Notes under the pieces: model-generated
Seen by the model: only the letters and a program-made list of their open reading frames with translations
Told to the model about the DNA's origin: nothing
Databases searched by the model: none
Part shown: positions 8,478 to 17,575 of the stretch, in pieces
Layout: each line of letters starts with the position of its first letter
Position numbering within the stretch: position 1 is the first letter of the stretch
Assembly (NCBI GenBank): GCA_026398815.1
Contig: JAPLSA010000014.1
Location: 124,001 to 188,000, forward strand
DNA length: 64,000 bases
Reading direction: 5' to 3'
Origin: Gammaproteobacteria bacterium
GTDB lineage: Bacteria > Pseudomonadota > Gammaproteobacteria > Nevskiales > Nevskiaceae
Program-made: the position numbers and the translations under genes

Positions 8478-9527
8478 ATGTCGCGTATCCACAGGATGCT
8501 CAAGGTCAATGGCGCACGAATCCACGCGGTGGAGGAAGGCGAAGGGCCGCTGGTGGTGCTGGTCCACGGCTTTCCGGAGTCCTGGTATTCGTGGCGTCAT
8601 CAGCTGACCGCGCTGGCGGCGGCCGGCTACAAGGCCGTCGCCATCGATCAGCGCGGCTACGGCCGATCCTCGAAGTTCCGCGTCCAGCAGGCCTACCGGA
8701 TCGGCAAGCTGGTGGCCGACATCGCCGGCGTCATCGACAGCTACGGCGTGTCATCGGCGTTCGTGATCGGCCACGACTGGGGCGCGCCGGTGGCCTGGAC
8801 CTTCGCCTGGCTGCATCCGGACAAGTGCCGGGGCGTGGTCGGCATCAGCGTGCCGTTTGCCGACCGCGCGCTGATCGGCCTGCCGGGCAGCCCGTTCGGC
8901 GAGAAGCGCCCCGACGACTACCACCTCGAACTGGCCGGCCCGGGCAAGCAGTTCTATCAGGACTACTTCGCCGAGCAGGACGGCATCATCGAGGAGATCG
9001 AGGAAGACGTTCGCGGCTGGCTCAAGGGCTTGATCTGGACCGTGTCGGGCGAAGCCATCGGGGCCCAGGTCGCGGCCGCTGCCGCTGCCGGCATCGCGCC
9101 GATGGACCCGGTGGAAACGCTGCGCCACGGCCCGCTATGCATGCCGATCGGCGCCCGCCTGAAAGACGCCTTCGTCTACCCCGACACGATGCCGGCATGG
9201 ATGAGCGACGCCGACCTCGACTTCTTCGCCGCCGAGTTCGAACGCTCCGGCTTCGGCGGGCCGTTGAGCTTCTATCACAACGTCGACGCCGGCTGGCACG
9301 ACCTTGCCGAGCAGTCCGGCAAGCCGCTGACCCCGCCGGCCCTGTTCATCGGCGGCGAATTCGACGTCGGCACCATGTGGGGCTACGAAGCCATCGCCCG
9401 CGCCCAGGAACGGATGCCGAACTACCGCGGCACCCACATGCTCGCCGGCTGCGGCCACTGGATCCAGCAGGAACGCCCGGCGCAGACCAACCGGCTGCTG
9501 ATCGATTTCCTCCGGTCGTTGAGCTGA
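8478..9527 (+). CDS. epoxide hydrolase, alpha/beta-hydrolase fold
   Basis: A 349-residue EphA-like epoxide hydrolase. The oxyanion motif HGFPES is near residue 29, the nucleophile elbow GHDWG near 97-101 supplies the attacking Asp, and the late His lies in GCGHWIQQERP near the C-terminus. The cap region between them is of the usual size. SD-like AGGAG sits 10 bases before the ATG at 8478; the frame is open further upstream, but only through sequence belonging to the preceding gene. It would open an epoxide to a vicinal diol, which fits directly after a putative epoxidase. It is the last gene of the operon and ends 83 bp before the transposon end, so it is not interrupted. Confidence 0.92.
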   Translation: MSRIHRMLKVNGARIHAVEEGEGPLVVLVHGFPESWYSWRHQLTALAAAGYKAVAIDQRGYGRSSKFRVQQAYRIGKLVADIAGVIDSYGVSSAFVIGHDWGAPVAWTFAWLHPDKCRGVVGISVPFADRALIGLPGSPFGEKRPDDYHLELAGPGKQFYQDYFAEQDGIIEEIEEDVRGWLKGLIWTVSGEAIGAQVAAAAAAGIAPMDPVETLRHGPLCMPIGARLKDAFVYPDTMPAWMSDADLDFFAAEFERSGFGGPLSFYHNVDAGWHDLAEQSGKPLTPPALFIGGEFDVGTMWGYEAIARAQERMPNYRGTHMLAGCGHWIQQERPAQTNRLLIDFLRSLS

Positions 9528-9610
9528 CGCGGCAGGACCGTATCGCCGGTGCGGCAGCGCATTGGAATCGACCGCCGCGTGGCCGGGCTGCGCTGCACGG
9601 GCTCATCGCC

Positions 9611-9634
9611 TGAGCTTGGCACCATAACTTGACC
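9611..9634 (+). repeat. left terminal inverted repeat of the Tn7-like element
   Basis: Begins TGAGCTTGG, then CA, then the inner motif CATAACTTGACC at 9623-9634. Its inverted partner at 26057-26080 matches 20 of 24 bases. The boundary was set where similarity between the two ends stops; CGCC precedes it on the outside. Confidence 0.85.
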
Positions 9635-9645
9635 GGTGGTAGACC

Positions 9646-9753
9646 CATATCGTGGCCAAAAGCCATCCGAGCCGACTCACCCGGAGCACATCTGAGCCTG
9701 AGCCGTAAGGCATAACTTGGCCAAAACGCGCCGCTGACACCCAAAAACTGGCC
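9646..9753 (+). repeat. left-end array of transposase-binding-like repeats
   Basis: Copies of a CATAACTTGGCC-like 12-mer follow the terminal repeat in the same orientation: CATATCGTGGCC at 9646-9657, an exact CATAACTTGGCC at 9711-9722, and a weaker CAAAAACTGGCC at 9742-9753. Tn7 relatives have several TnsB sites at each end, and this spacing fits that pattern. The third copy is less certain. Confidence 0.7.
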
Positions 9754-10049
9754 GTCCCTTCATCCCTTCCGCAACCGTACAGCCGAGACTGGGGCAGCCC
9801 TGCCGGCGCGCATCAAGGTAGTTGTCGTCTGGAATTTCCCGCCGCGGCCTTACTGTCGATCCGCGTGATCGGCACGACGGCATCGCGCTCGGGGTTCAGC
9901 GTGACGGCGCCGATCAACGTCCACTTTCGTGTGTCGCCGGTCCACCGCCGAGGATGACGCCGGCGAGCGCGCTCGCAGAGCTCGTGGCGTCGCGCCAGAA
10001 TCGACTTGTCTTGTCGTCGCCGGCGTGGCGCTAAGCCGGTGCACGACGG
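9754..10049. other. non-coding left margin of the transposon
   Basis: No convincing gene. Read on the minus strand, parts (about 9850-10040) give stretches such as GDDKTSRFWRDATSSA and TLIGAVTLNPERD, which look protein-like but are split between frames and broken by stops. This may be a decayed gene fragment left from an earlier cargo; I do not recognise it. Confidence 0.35.
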
Positions 10050-13000
10050 TCAACTAGACGAAATGGCACGCCGCGCGTTGATTTTCACATCCTTACCTAG
10101 CATATCTATTTGGCGGGATCGCGCCATGGAAATGTCAAGACTCGAACAGAGTTGCTGCTTCTCTTCCTCGCTAGTGTGGTACATGTAAATCCGATACGCA
10201 GCAAGCGATTGCAGCAGAGTGAATGCGAATGGATTGCTCTTCAACTGCGCAGCCAGCCTCGTCAATTTGCTGACGTTAAGATCACCCGGCCGAACAACCT
10301 GTGCAGCTGCTTCCGCAAGCATGAAGGACCTGCTTCCGTTTTCATCAACCACTCTGGAAATATCGGCGAGAAGCTTGTCCGAGGCGATCATCTGGGCTGC
10401 GCGCATGATGACGCCAGAACAGACCATCCCAATGAAATGAAACACCAGGCGTTTCGCAATCCGTTCCAGCTTGTCGTCCTTGATTTCAGGCATCGTCTTT
10501 CGGAGCGTGCGCTGAATCTCGTCCAGCATTGACTGAGGATCCAAGGTTACGTGGTCTATGCACACCCGCAACATGCGCAGAGGCGCAGCAAATACTTCCC
10601 GGATGACCTCTTGCTTCACGGAGCGTTCGAGCGAGCCGTAGTTGTTCTTTACAATTTGACCAAGCAGGTTTGCAGCTCGGAAGGAAAGCGTTGCCTTAGA
10701 TACTTCTGCAGCCATCTCGTCTAATTCTTCAGCTTTCTCTCTCTCGTCAATATCGGCCTGCTCCGAGAGTCTTTCGTCCTCATCAGCCGCCTTCAAAGCC
10801 CTGCGCTGATTTTCGTCAACCTTGCCAGGGGGCAGAAGAAATCTAGAGCTCTTTTCGACCAGCTGATTGATCGCATCGACATCTCCATTCAGTTCAAGAT
10901 GCGGAGTGCCGCCGAAGCACCCCTTCAAGATACTCAGCAGCTCCTGAAGTACCCCAGCGTCACTCTTGTGGTGAGACAAAAAGAGAACGGCATTCGCGCT
11001 CTCGCGGCGATGGAGCGTCTTGTACCAATTACTCAGCGCCGCGGAAACGGACGCATCGTTCAGGTTATCAGCGAGGTATCTACCCAAGAAGAAATAGTAA
11101 GCGTATGGATAACTGAAGGAATATCCATTCCCACATCTCTTAACTATTCTGGCCTCGCAGAGAATCTCAAGTCTGGTCGATAAGTCGACATCAACAAAGC
11201 GATCGGAAAATACTCTGTTGAATTGTCGCAAATCCGTTTCAGAGACTTGGACCTGGTCCGTACTGCTGTAGAGCCATGCGAGGTTCGCGAGGTAATGGAA
11301 ATGCTCCCCAAGCTCATCAGGTCGAACGCCGGCATCTGACAGCGATTTCGTGATCAAGAACTGGTAGTAGTGAGCGACGCCGCTGTTCTGGATATCGCTG
11401 GACACTCCGCCCTCAGCACTCTGCAGCAAAATCAGGAGATAAATCGGGTGGGACGGAACTAGATTGCGGCCAATAACCATATTCAGGAGATCAGCGTATG
11501 TATGCACCTTTTTTTCCAACTCGAAGACGTTGGACACCGGCCCACACAAACACCACTTCCTAATCAGTTGCTGACGAAGCTCCAGCCCATACGTCTGAAG
11601 CTCATATCGATCAAAGGCTTTCAAAGAAGTAGAAGCTCCGCTCGATAGAAGCTGCTCAAATCTGAAGCCAGTTGATGCTGTAGCGACCACGCGACCAGCA
11701 TGCTTCTCTACTAACTGCAGGAAGCGCCCCATCGTTTCCTTCGAGCCTCGTATCCGGTCGATATCGTCCACTAGAAACGTAATTCGCTCACGTGGTGACG
11801 AGAAGGCCGCATTGGGGTCAACATACTGGCTGGCCAACTGTTGTCGGACCTGGCGAAGAATGTCGTCGTCGGTCTGAGTATTTATATCGAGCGCACGAAT
11901 GTAGATCGGGACACTGCCCGCCGAATGCAGCCTTTTAAAATTCTGAAGCAGTAGTGTCGACTTGCCCGCCTTTTCATCTCCAAAGACGATCAAGCGAGAC
12001 CTGTCAGGGGCGCCTTCCAAGGTAGCCATCGCAGGCAACATGGCCGGATCATCAGAATCGTCCGAGGCATCGAGGACGTATGGATCAACGAATAAATCGT
12101 CGATCGTGATTCGGTCCTTATCAGGATGCACAAACCGACCACCGCAATCCATTAGAACTGCTTCGAAGGTTGCCGTTAATTCAAAGGCTTGCACATAGGG
12201 TTTTGCTGCAGTTAGCACCTTAGTAGTCCGAACGCCTTCACTGACCCCGGACTTAGAAATTTGCAGTCGCTGTTCGGACACGCTCGACGCCGATAAGTCA
12301 ATTTCCAGAACAGAAAACTGCCCGGAGCCGCCATCGCCATGAGGCTGAAGCGACCCTCCTTCTAACGTCACGCAACGATTCTGCTCCTCGTCTTCGCTAA
12401 CGTGGATCGAGGGGTAATGCTCGTGCCCCGACAGCAGGAGAGTGCTGTGAGCGAGAATGTTTTTCCGGAGCGGGTGGTAGGTCGCCTGACAGTACCAATT
12501 CAACGGATGGTGCAGCATGGCGATTCTCGCTGAGCACTCAGCACGAAGATGCTGCTCATAACGTTCGATCGGGAAAGCAAGCTGTCCGGGTTGCTCCTTA
12601 ATGCGAGACATCCAAGAGACATTCAATGCGGATAGTCTGACCTTGTATTCGCCAATATCGAGCGTGTATTCGCGCCAAAGCGCGTCCTCAAAGACTACTT
12701 GAGCATGTTGGGTCAATCTCGCTTCAAGAGAGCGAAAATTCTGCTGAACCGATGTGCAAGTCTGAATCAGCTTCTCAGAAACCGTTGCCGTGGGATTCTT
12801 CAGAATGTGCTCAATGGCGATGTCACGCAGTTCATCTACAGCAGACAAAGTGCAATCGTGATTGCCTGGGACCAGGACGATTGCCACAGGGCGCTTCGCT
12901 TCAGCCTCGATTGCGCCTGAGATCGACCGAAGAAACTTTTCTACGATTTCGAATTGCTTGGTCGTCGCGGAGAAAGTCAGGTCACCCGTCACAGCCAAGA

Positions 13001-13124
13001 CGATGGCATCTGCCGATCGAGCTGCGACAAATATCGAAGACGCAATTCGAGCGCTTTCTTGAAGAATCCAATCTTGCTCTGACTTAACGTGGATATCGCT
13101 GAGATGGATGATTACCAGTTTCAC
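10050..13124 (-). CDS. metallophosphoesterase-NTPase fusion, putative STAND-type defence protein
   Basis: A 1024-residue protein. Residues 1-260 form a calcineurin-like phosphoesterase with all metal motifs in order: SDIH (Asp10, His12), GDLT (47-50), GNHD (87-90), HHPLNW near 206 and GHEHYP near 236. A P-loop GDEKAGKST follows near residues 381-389, with a Walker B-like FLVDDIDR near 455. The rest (about 500-1024) is helical with no recognised repeats. The order effector, P-loop NTPase, long sensor-like C-terminus is that of STAND conflict proteins, several of which protect against phage. The gene lies 48 bp behind hsdR on the same strand, as the last cargo gene. Its base composition is clearly more AT-rich than the chromosome. 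The domain calls are secure; the defence role is inferred from architecture and location. Confidence 0.85.
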   Translation of the reverse strand: MKLVIIHLSDIHVKSEQDWILQESARIASSIFVAARSADAIVLAVTGDLTFSATTKQFEIVEKFLRSISGAIEAEAKRPVAIVLVPGNHDCTLSAVDELRDIAIEHILKNPTATVSEKLIQTCTSVQQNFRSLEARLTQHAQVVFEDALWREYTLDIGEYKVRLSALNVSWMSRIKEQPGQLAFPIERYEQHLRAECSARIAMLHHPLNWYCQATYHPLRKNILAHSTLLLSGHEHYPSIHVSEDEEQNRCVTLEGGSLQPHGDGGSGQFSVLEIDLSASSVSEQRLQISKSGVSEGVRTTKVLTAAKPYVQAFELTATFEAVLMDCGGRFVHPDKDRITIDDLFVDPYVLDASDDSDDPAMLPAMATLEGAPDRSRLIVFGDEKAGKSTLLLQNFKRLHSAGSVPIYIRALDINTQTDDDILRQVRQQLASQYVDPNAAFSSPRERITFLVDDIDRIRGSKETMGRFLQLVEKHAGRVVATASTGFRFEQLLSSGASTSLKAFDRYELQTYGLELRQQLIRKWCLCGPVSNVFELEKKVHTYADLLNMVIGRNLVPSHPIYLLILLQSAEGGVSSDIQNSGVAHYYQFLITKSLSDAGVRPDELGEHFHYLANLAWLYSSTDQVQVSETDLRQFNRVFSDRFVDVDLSTRLEILCEARIVKRCGNGYSFSYPYAYYFFLGRYLADNLNDASVSAALSNWYKTLHRRESANAVLFLSHHKSDAGVLQELLSILKGCFGGTPHLELNGDVDAINQLVEKSSRFLLPPGKVDENQRRALKAADEDERLSEQADIDEREKAEELDEMAAEVSKATLSFRAANLLGQIVKNNYGSLERSVKQEVIREVFAAPLRMLRVCIDHVTLDPQSMLDEIQRTLRKTMPEIKDDKLERIAKRLVFHFIGMVCSGVIMRAAQMIASDKLLADISRVVDENGSRSFMLAEAAAQVVRPGDLNVSKLTRLAAQLKSNPFAFTLLQSLAAYRIYMYHTSEEEKQQLCSSLDISMARSRQIDMLGKDVKINARRAISSS

Positions 13125-13172
13125 ACCTGAGTCCTAGTAGAAATTGTTGCCGTGCGCTTCTTATCGTCTCAC

Positions 13173-16100
13173 TTAGCAATATATCGGAGAGGGGACCGAT
13201 GCATAGGCTCGAAAGACGTGCCGAAAAATCTCACTACTACGGTTCTCGACCTCAGTATCGTCGTAGAACTCGACTGGAAGGCCGGTGCGCTCATCCCAGA
13301 GATAATCACGTATCGCAATCCGCACAGCATCGCGGCTGGCTTCTCGTTCCTGCCAGTTACTGATGGCTTTCAGCCGCTCCTTCAGCGTGGTCAGCAACCC
13401 TGACGCTACTTTCTTGATGCGCGTGATCTCGGCCTTGGTCAGCTCGGGCTTCAGCAGCAGGTCGTAGACCGCCAGGGTTTCCTCGTCCAGGCCCTCGCGC
13501 ACGGCGCGGTCCTGCTCAGTGTCGAGTTCCGCCACCAGGCGCATCAAGACCTCGAAGGTCTTCTCGATGGTGACCCGGTCCTTCTCCCGGTTGTATTCCG
13601 CGACGATCTGTTCGTAGTGCGCCTGAAAGTCGGTGCGGAGCGGATTCTGGGCAATCAGCCGCGCCAGCCGCGCCTCGATCACCTGCTTGAGGTTCTGCAC
13701 CGTGGTCTTCTTGGTCGGTGAGCGCTCGAACTCCTTGCGCAAACGGTCGAAGTCAATCTTGCTGATGTCGTAAGGCTTGCCTTCCTCAAAGCTCGTGCCG
13801 GGGCTGGCGACAATCGCCTCGTCCACCACCTGATGCAGGGCGCGCAGGATGTCGGTGATGTCCGCCTTCTCGCGGTCGTCCTGCAGGCTCTTGTAGATGA
13901 TGTTGATCGCGTCCACCGCGTGCCGGTGACGGTTGACGCCTTCCACCGTGATGCAGGCCTTGAACTTCTTGAACACCTCGCGCGCCATCACCTCGAAGCG
14001 CTTGCGCGTCTGGTCGTTCTCGTTGGCAGCTTCCTTGGCTGCAACGATGGCGGCATTGCGCGCGAAGCCCGTCTTCTCGGTGATGTCCTCCAGCCGGCTG
14101 CCACGCTCGACCAGGAATGCCCGCACATAGCTGATGGATTCGGCGAGGTCTGCCAGCAGTTCCTCGTTGGGCTTCGCGGGATCACGCTCTCCGGGCGGGC
14201 CTTCGGCAGGCCCGGGGGTGCCGGCAAAGGTTGCCAGTGCCTTGCGCAGGTTTTTCAGAATCCCGCAGTAGTCCACGATCAGGCCGTTGTTCTTGCCCTC
14301 GGCCACGCGGTTGGCGCGGGCAATGGCCTGCATCAGCGTGTGGGCCTTCAGCGGCTTGTCCAGATACAGCGTGCCCAGGCTCGGCACGTCGAAGCCCGTC
14401 AGCCACATGGCGCAGACGATGGCGACGCGGAACGGGTGCTCCTCGCGCTTGAAGGCCGACTCCATGTCGAGTCGCTGCCCGTCAGCCAGCTCGAAGCCTT
14501 CCTTCATCAGCTTGCGATGCGGCTTGATGTCAATGTCCCACTTGCGGAAGCGTTCGACCTCGCCCTGTTCCTCGCTGACGACGACCGCCATCCGCGTTTC
14601 GCCCATCCACTTGAGCTGGCGATGCCGGAACTGGCATTCCTGCTCGTCGTGGATGTCGCGCAACTCGCGTTCCAGCGTCCAGATGCGCTCGGTCCAGTGC
14701 TTCTGGATCAGGGCGTGCATGCGCGCACAGGTGATCTTGTCGATGCACACCAGCATCGCCTTGCCGGATTCCCAGCCCGTGGAGTAGTGCTCGACGAAGT
14801 CACGAGCGATCCGGTCCAGACGTTCGTCGGCGGTAATGATGTGGTAGTCCCGTGCAAGGTCACGTTCCAGCCGCGCCTGCACATCGACATCGCCGCCAAT
14901 CTCGGCTTCGAACTCCTCCAGCTTGGCCGCGATTTTCTCGTTGAGCTGCTCGGTGGCTACCTTCAGCTTCTCGCCGCGGGCGTCGTAATACAGAGGCACG
15001 GTCGCCTTGTCGTCCACCGCGCGCTGGAAGTCGTAGGTTGAGACGTAGTCGCCGAACACCCGCCGCGTGATCTCGTCATTCGCAAACAGCGGCGTGCCGG
15101 TAAAGCCGATGTAGCTGGCCTTGGGTAGGGCATTGCGCAGGTTCAGCGCCAGCCGCCCGTATTGGGTGCGGTGCGCCTCGTCGGTGATGACGATGATGTC
15201 GCCCCGCGGCGAGTAGGGCTGGACCGGGTCCACATCCTCGTTGAACTTCTGTATCAACGAGAACACGTAGGTCTTGTGCTCGGCCAGCAAGCCTTTCAGG
15301 TGGTCGCCGCTCGCGGCCCGGCAGGGATCGCGGTCGTGGTCCACCAGGCCGCAGCCGGCGTAGGTCTTGTAGATCTGCGTGTCGAGGTCGTCGCGATCGG
15401 TGAGAATCAGGAAGGTGAACTGCCCGCCAAGCTTGCGATGCACCTTGCGGGTGAAGAACAGCATCGAATAGCTTTTGCCCGAACCCTGCGTGTGCCAGAA
15501 CACGCCGAGCTTGCCCAGGCTGGCTTCGCGGTTCTGCACGGCTCGGATCGCCTTGTTCACGCCCAGATACTGGTGGTTACGCGCCACGATCTTCGCCATG
15601 CGCCCGCCGGAATCGTCGAACAGGATGTAGTTCTCGAACAGGTCCAGGAAGTTGCGCTTGTCGCACACGCCCTTGAGCAGGGTCTCCATGTCCACCGCGC
15701 CGGGCGCGGTTTCCTCCAGGCGCTTCCATTCGTGGAAGTGCTCATAACGCCCGCCCAGGCCGCCGATGCGCGCATCCACGCCATTGGCCAGCACCAGAAA
15801 GGCGTTGTGGTGGAACAGGTGCGGGACGGTGTCGAGGTAGTCCTTGAGGTTCTGCTCGTAGGCCGCGCGCGTGTCCTTGTGGACGTTCTTCAGCTCCATG
15901 AACAGTAGCGGGATGCCGTTGACGAAGCCGATGACGTCCGCGCGCCGCCGGTAGAGATCACCGCGGATCCACAGCTCGCGCACCGCCAGAAAGTCGTTGT
16001 TGGCGGGCTCGTCGAAATCGAACACCCGCAGCCGCTGTTTCACGCGCTCGCCTTGCGCGTTGCGGAACACCACGCTCACGCCGTCCTTGAGCAGTTCGTA

Positions 16101-16379
16101 TTTTTCGCGGTTCAACGCGAGGGCCGATAGGCCTACGCCGGGCTCGACGATCTGCCGCAGTGCGTCCTGGTAGGCGGCCTCCGGCAGGCCCGGATTCAGC
16201 GCGATGAGTTTCTCGCCGAGCGTGCGCGTCAGCACCACCTCACGGTCGCTGCGCCGGCCCAGCGTGCCTTCTGGCCCGAAGGTTTCCTCGTTGTAAGCGA
16301 AGACCGATCGCCAGCCCAGTGCATCCCGCAGATAGTCTGCGGTGGTCTGCTGGACGAGCGTGTCTTCGGTCAGGCTCAT
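13173..16379 (-). CDS. hsdR: type I restriction enzyme, R (endonuclease/translocase) subunit
   Basis: A 1068-residue HsdR, near the normal size. An N-terminal nuclease domain carries the PD-(D/E)xK signature in RADVIGFVNG...FMELKN (about residues 146-166). The helicase part has GSGKS near 296, DEAHRTQYG near 398 and the GFTGTPLF motif III near 425, then the second RecA-like domain with TGFDVPSLGTLYLDK and QAIARANR. It cleaves unmethylated DNA after ATP-driven translocation, in complex with HsdM and HsdS. Its ATG overlaps the hsdS stop by four bases (ATGA), so hsdM-hsdS-hsdR is one translationally coupled set. Confidence 0.97.
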   Translation of the reverse strand: MSLTEDTLVQQTTADYLRDALGWRSVFAYNEETFGPEGTLGRRSDREVVLTRTLGEKLIALNPGLPEAAYQDALRQIVEPGVGLSALALNREKYELLKDGVSVVFRNAQGERVKQRLRVFDFDEPANNDFLAVRELWIRGDLYRRRADVIGFVNGIPLLFMELKNVHKDTRAAYEQNLKDYLDTVPHLFHHNAFLVLANGVDARIGGLGGRYEHFHEWKRLEETAPGAVDMETLLKGVCDKRNFLDLFENYILFDDSGGRMAKIVARNHQYLGVNKAIRAVQNREASLGKLGVFWHTQGSGKSYSMLFFTRKVHRKLGGQFTFLILTDRDDLDTQIYKTYAGCGLVDHDRDPCRAASGDHLKGLLAEHKTYVFSLIQKFNEDVDPVQPYSPRGDIIVITDEAHRTQYGRLALNLRNALPKASYIGFTGTPLFANDEITRRVFGDYVSTYDFQRAVDDKATVPLYYDARGEKLKVATEQLNEKIAAKLEEFEAEIGGDVDVQARLERDLARDYHIITADERLDRIARDFVEHYSTGWESGKAMLVCIDKITCARMHALIQKHWTERIWTLERELRDIHDEQECQFRHRQLKWMGETRMAVVVSEEQGEVERFRKWDIDIKPHRKLMKEGFELADGQRLDMESAFKREEHPFRVAIVCAMWLTGFDVPSLGTLYLDKPLKAHTLMQAIARANRVAEGKNNGLIVDYCGILKNLRKALATFAGTPGPAEGPPGERDPAKPNEELLADLAESISYVRAFLVERGSRLEDITEKTGFARNAAIVAAKEAANENDQTRKRFEVMAREVFKKFKACITVEGVNRHRHAVDAINIIYKSLQDDREKADITDILRALHQVVDEAIVASPGTSFEEGKPYDISKIDFDRLRKEFERSPTKKTTVQNLKQVIEARLARLIAQNPLRTDFQAHYEQIVAEYNREKDRVTIEKTFEVLMRLVAELDTEQDRAVREGLDEETLAVYDLLLKPELTKAEITRIKKVASGLLTTLKERLKAISNWQEREASRDAVRIAIRDYLWDERTGLPVEFYDDTEVENRSSEIFRHVFRAYASVPSPIYC

Positions 16380-17575
16380 ACCGTGATCTCGCCACTCATG
16401 AGGCGGGGGAGGAGCAGGTCGCGGGCTTCCCGGAGCTTTCGCGTTTGCAGCAGGAGCTTGTCAATCAGTTGGAATATCGGCACAACCGTTTCGCTGAACT
16501 CCTGCACCAGCAATTCTGGCGGGCGCACGAACGGAATGAGCTTGAACGTGTCAACCACGATGGCATCGAACACGGCACCGGACGCACGGCTCTTGAACTG
16601 CGCGATGGCGGCATCAAGCGCGCAGTAGAGGAAATATTGTGTGAGGGGCGGCTTCGCGACAAGCGCGTAGCACGACTGGTTCATTGCCATCGGCACCTGC
16701 GCGAGATTCAGGTTGCCGACCGTGCCGCGCGCCGTGATGAACAAGGTGTCCTTTGGATACAGGCGGCTGTTGCACTTCTTCAATCCTGTATCGGTGATGC
16801 TTTTCTCGGTTTCCAACGCGTAAGGATTGTCAGTGGCGTCCTTGGGGGTGAAGAATGGGATGTCGCCGTTCCAATACTCGGCGATGTCGGTTTTTGGCGT
16901 GCCGCCGCTCAATACCTCCATGACGGCATGGGCGGTCGTCTGCTCCCACCCCACCGGCACGCCATCCACGACGCGGACATGCTCATGGCCGGGGAAGCGC
17001 AGGTGCACGAACCACTCGCGGTAAAGCAGCCGCGCGGATTGCTCCAGCAGTTGAATGCGGCGGCGGTTGTTTTCGATGAGATCGTCGTAGGCTGCGAGCG
17101 CGTCGGCCAGGCGTCGCTGCTCGAATACGTCAGGCACGACCAGGTCGAGGGACAGGAGTTTTTCCTGACTCAGATTATCTTGCGCTGCCCCTTGCGTGAA
17201 CTGTTTGAATCGCCGTTGCAGCGTCGCATCAAAAAAATACTTGATGAAGCGCGCGTCAGCCTTCTCGGGGTCTGGGACGAAGCCAATGACGCTATCCGGA
17301 AAACAGGCGTCGTAGCTGAGGATTGCTGTGTCCGCGATGTTCGCGGCGATGGTGATGCAGAGCGTGCCCGCAGGCCACAGTTTGCTTTGCGCCAGACCAG
17401 CCTCGCTATAGGTCTGCTGATGTGCGGTGACAAATAGGCCTGCATGCTTCACGTCGGCGGTTTGTATGAAGGGGAATGGGCCTCCATATAAATGACTTGC
17501 GTCACGCGGCCGATGGCGCGACCGTCCGCGAGATACCTCGCCGAGTTGATTGAGGCGCTTGGCGGACCAGTTCAC
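16376..17575 (-). CDS. hsdS: type I restriction enzyme, S (specificity) subunit
   Basis: A 399-residue HsdS with two target-recognition domains separated by helical spacers. The first spacer ends in EQSARLLYREWFVHLRFPG near residue 190-210. The second TRD starts with GWEQTTAHAVMEVLSGGTPK, the usual opening of HsdS TRDs, and the final helix reads QTRKLREARDLLLPRLMSGEI. The half-site sequences cannot be deduced from the protein. Overlaps of four bases with hsdM upstream and hsdR downstream show coupled translation. Confidence 0.95.
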   Translation of the reverse strand: MNWSAKRLNQLGEVSRGRSRHRPRDASHLYGGPFPFIQTADVKHAGLFVTAHQQTYSEAGLAQSKLWPAGTLCITIAANIADTAILSYDACFPDSVIGFVPDPEKADARFIKYFFDATLQRRFKQFTQGAAQDNLSQEKLLSLDLVVPDVFEQRRLADALAAYDDLIENNRRRIQLLEQSARLLYREWFVHLRFPGHEHVRVVDGVPVGWEQTTAHAVMEVLSGGTPKTDIAEYWNGDIPFFTPKDATDNPYALETEKSITDTGLKKCNSRLYPKDTLFITARGTVGNLNLAQVPMAMNQSCYALVAKPPLTQYFLYCALDAAIAQFKSRASGAVFDAIVVDTFKLIPFVRPPELLVQEFSETVVPIFQLIDKLLLQTRKLREARDLLLPRLMSGEITV

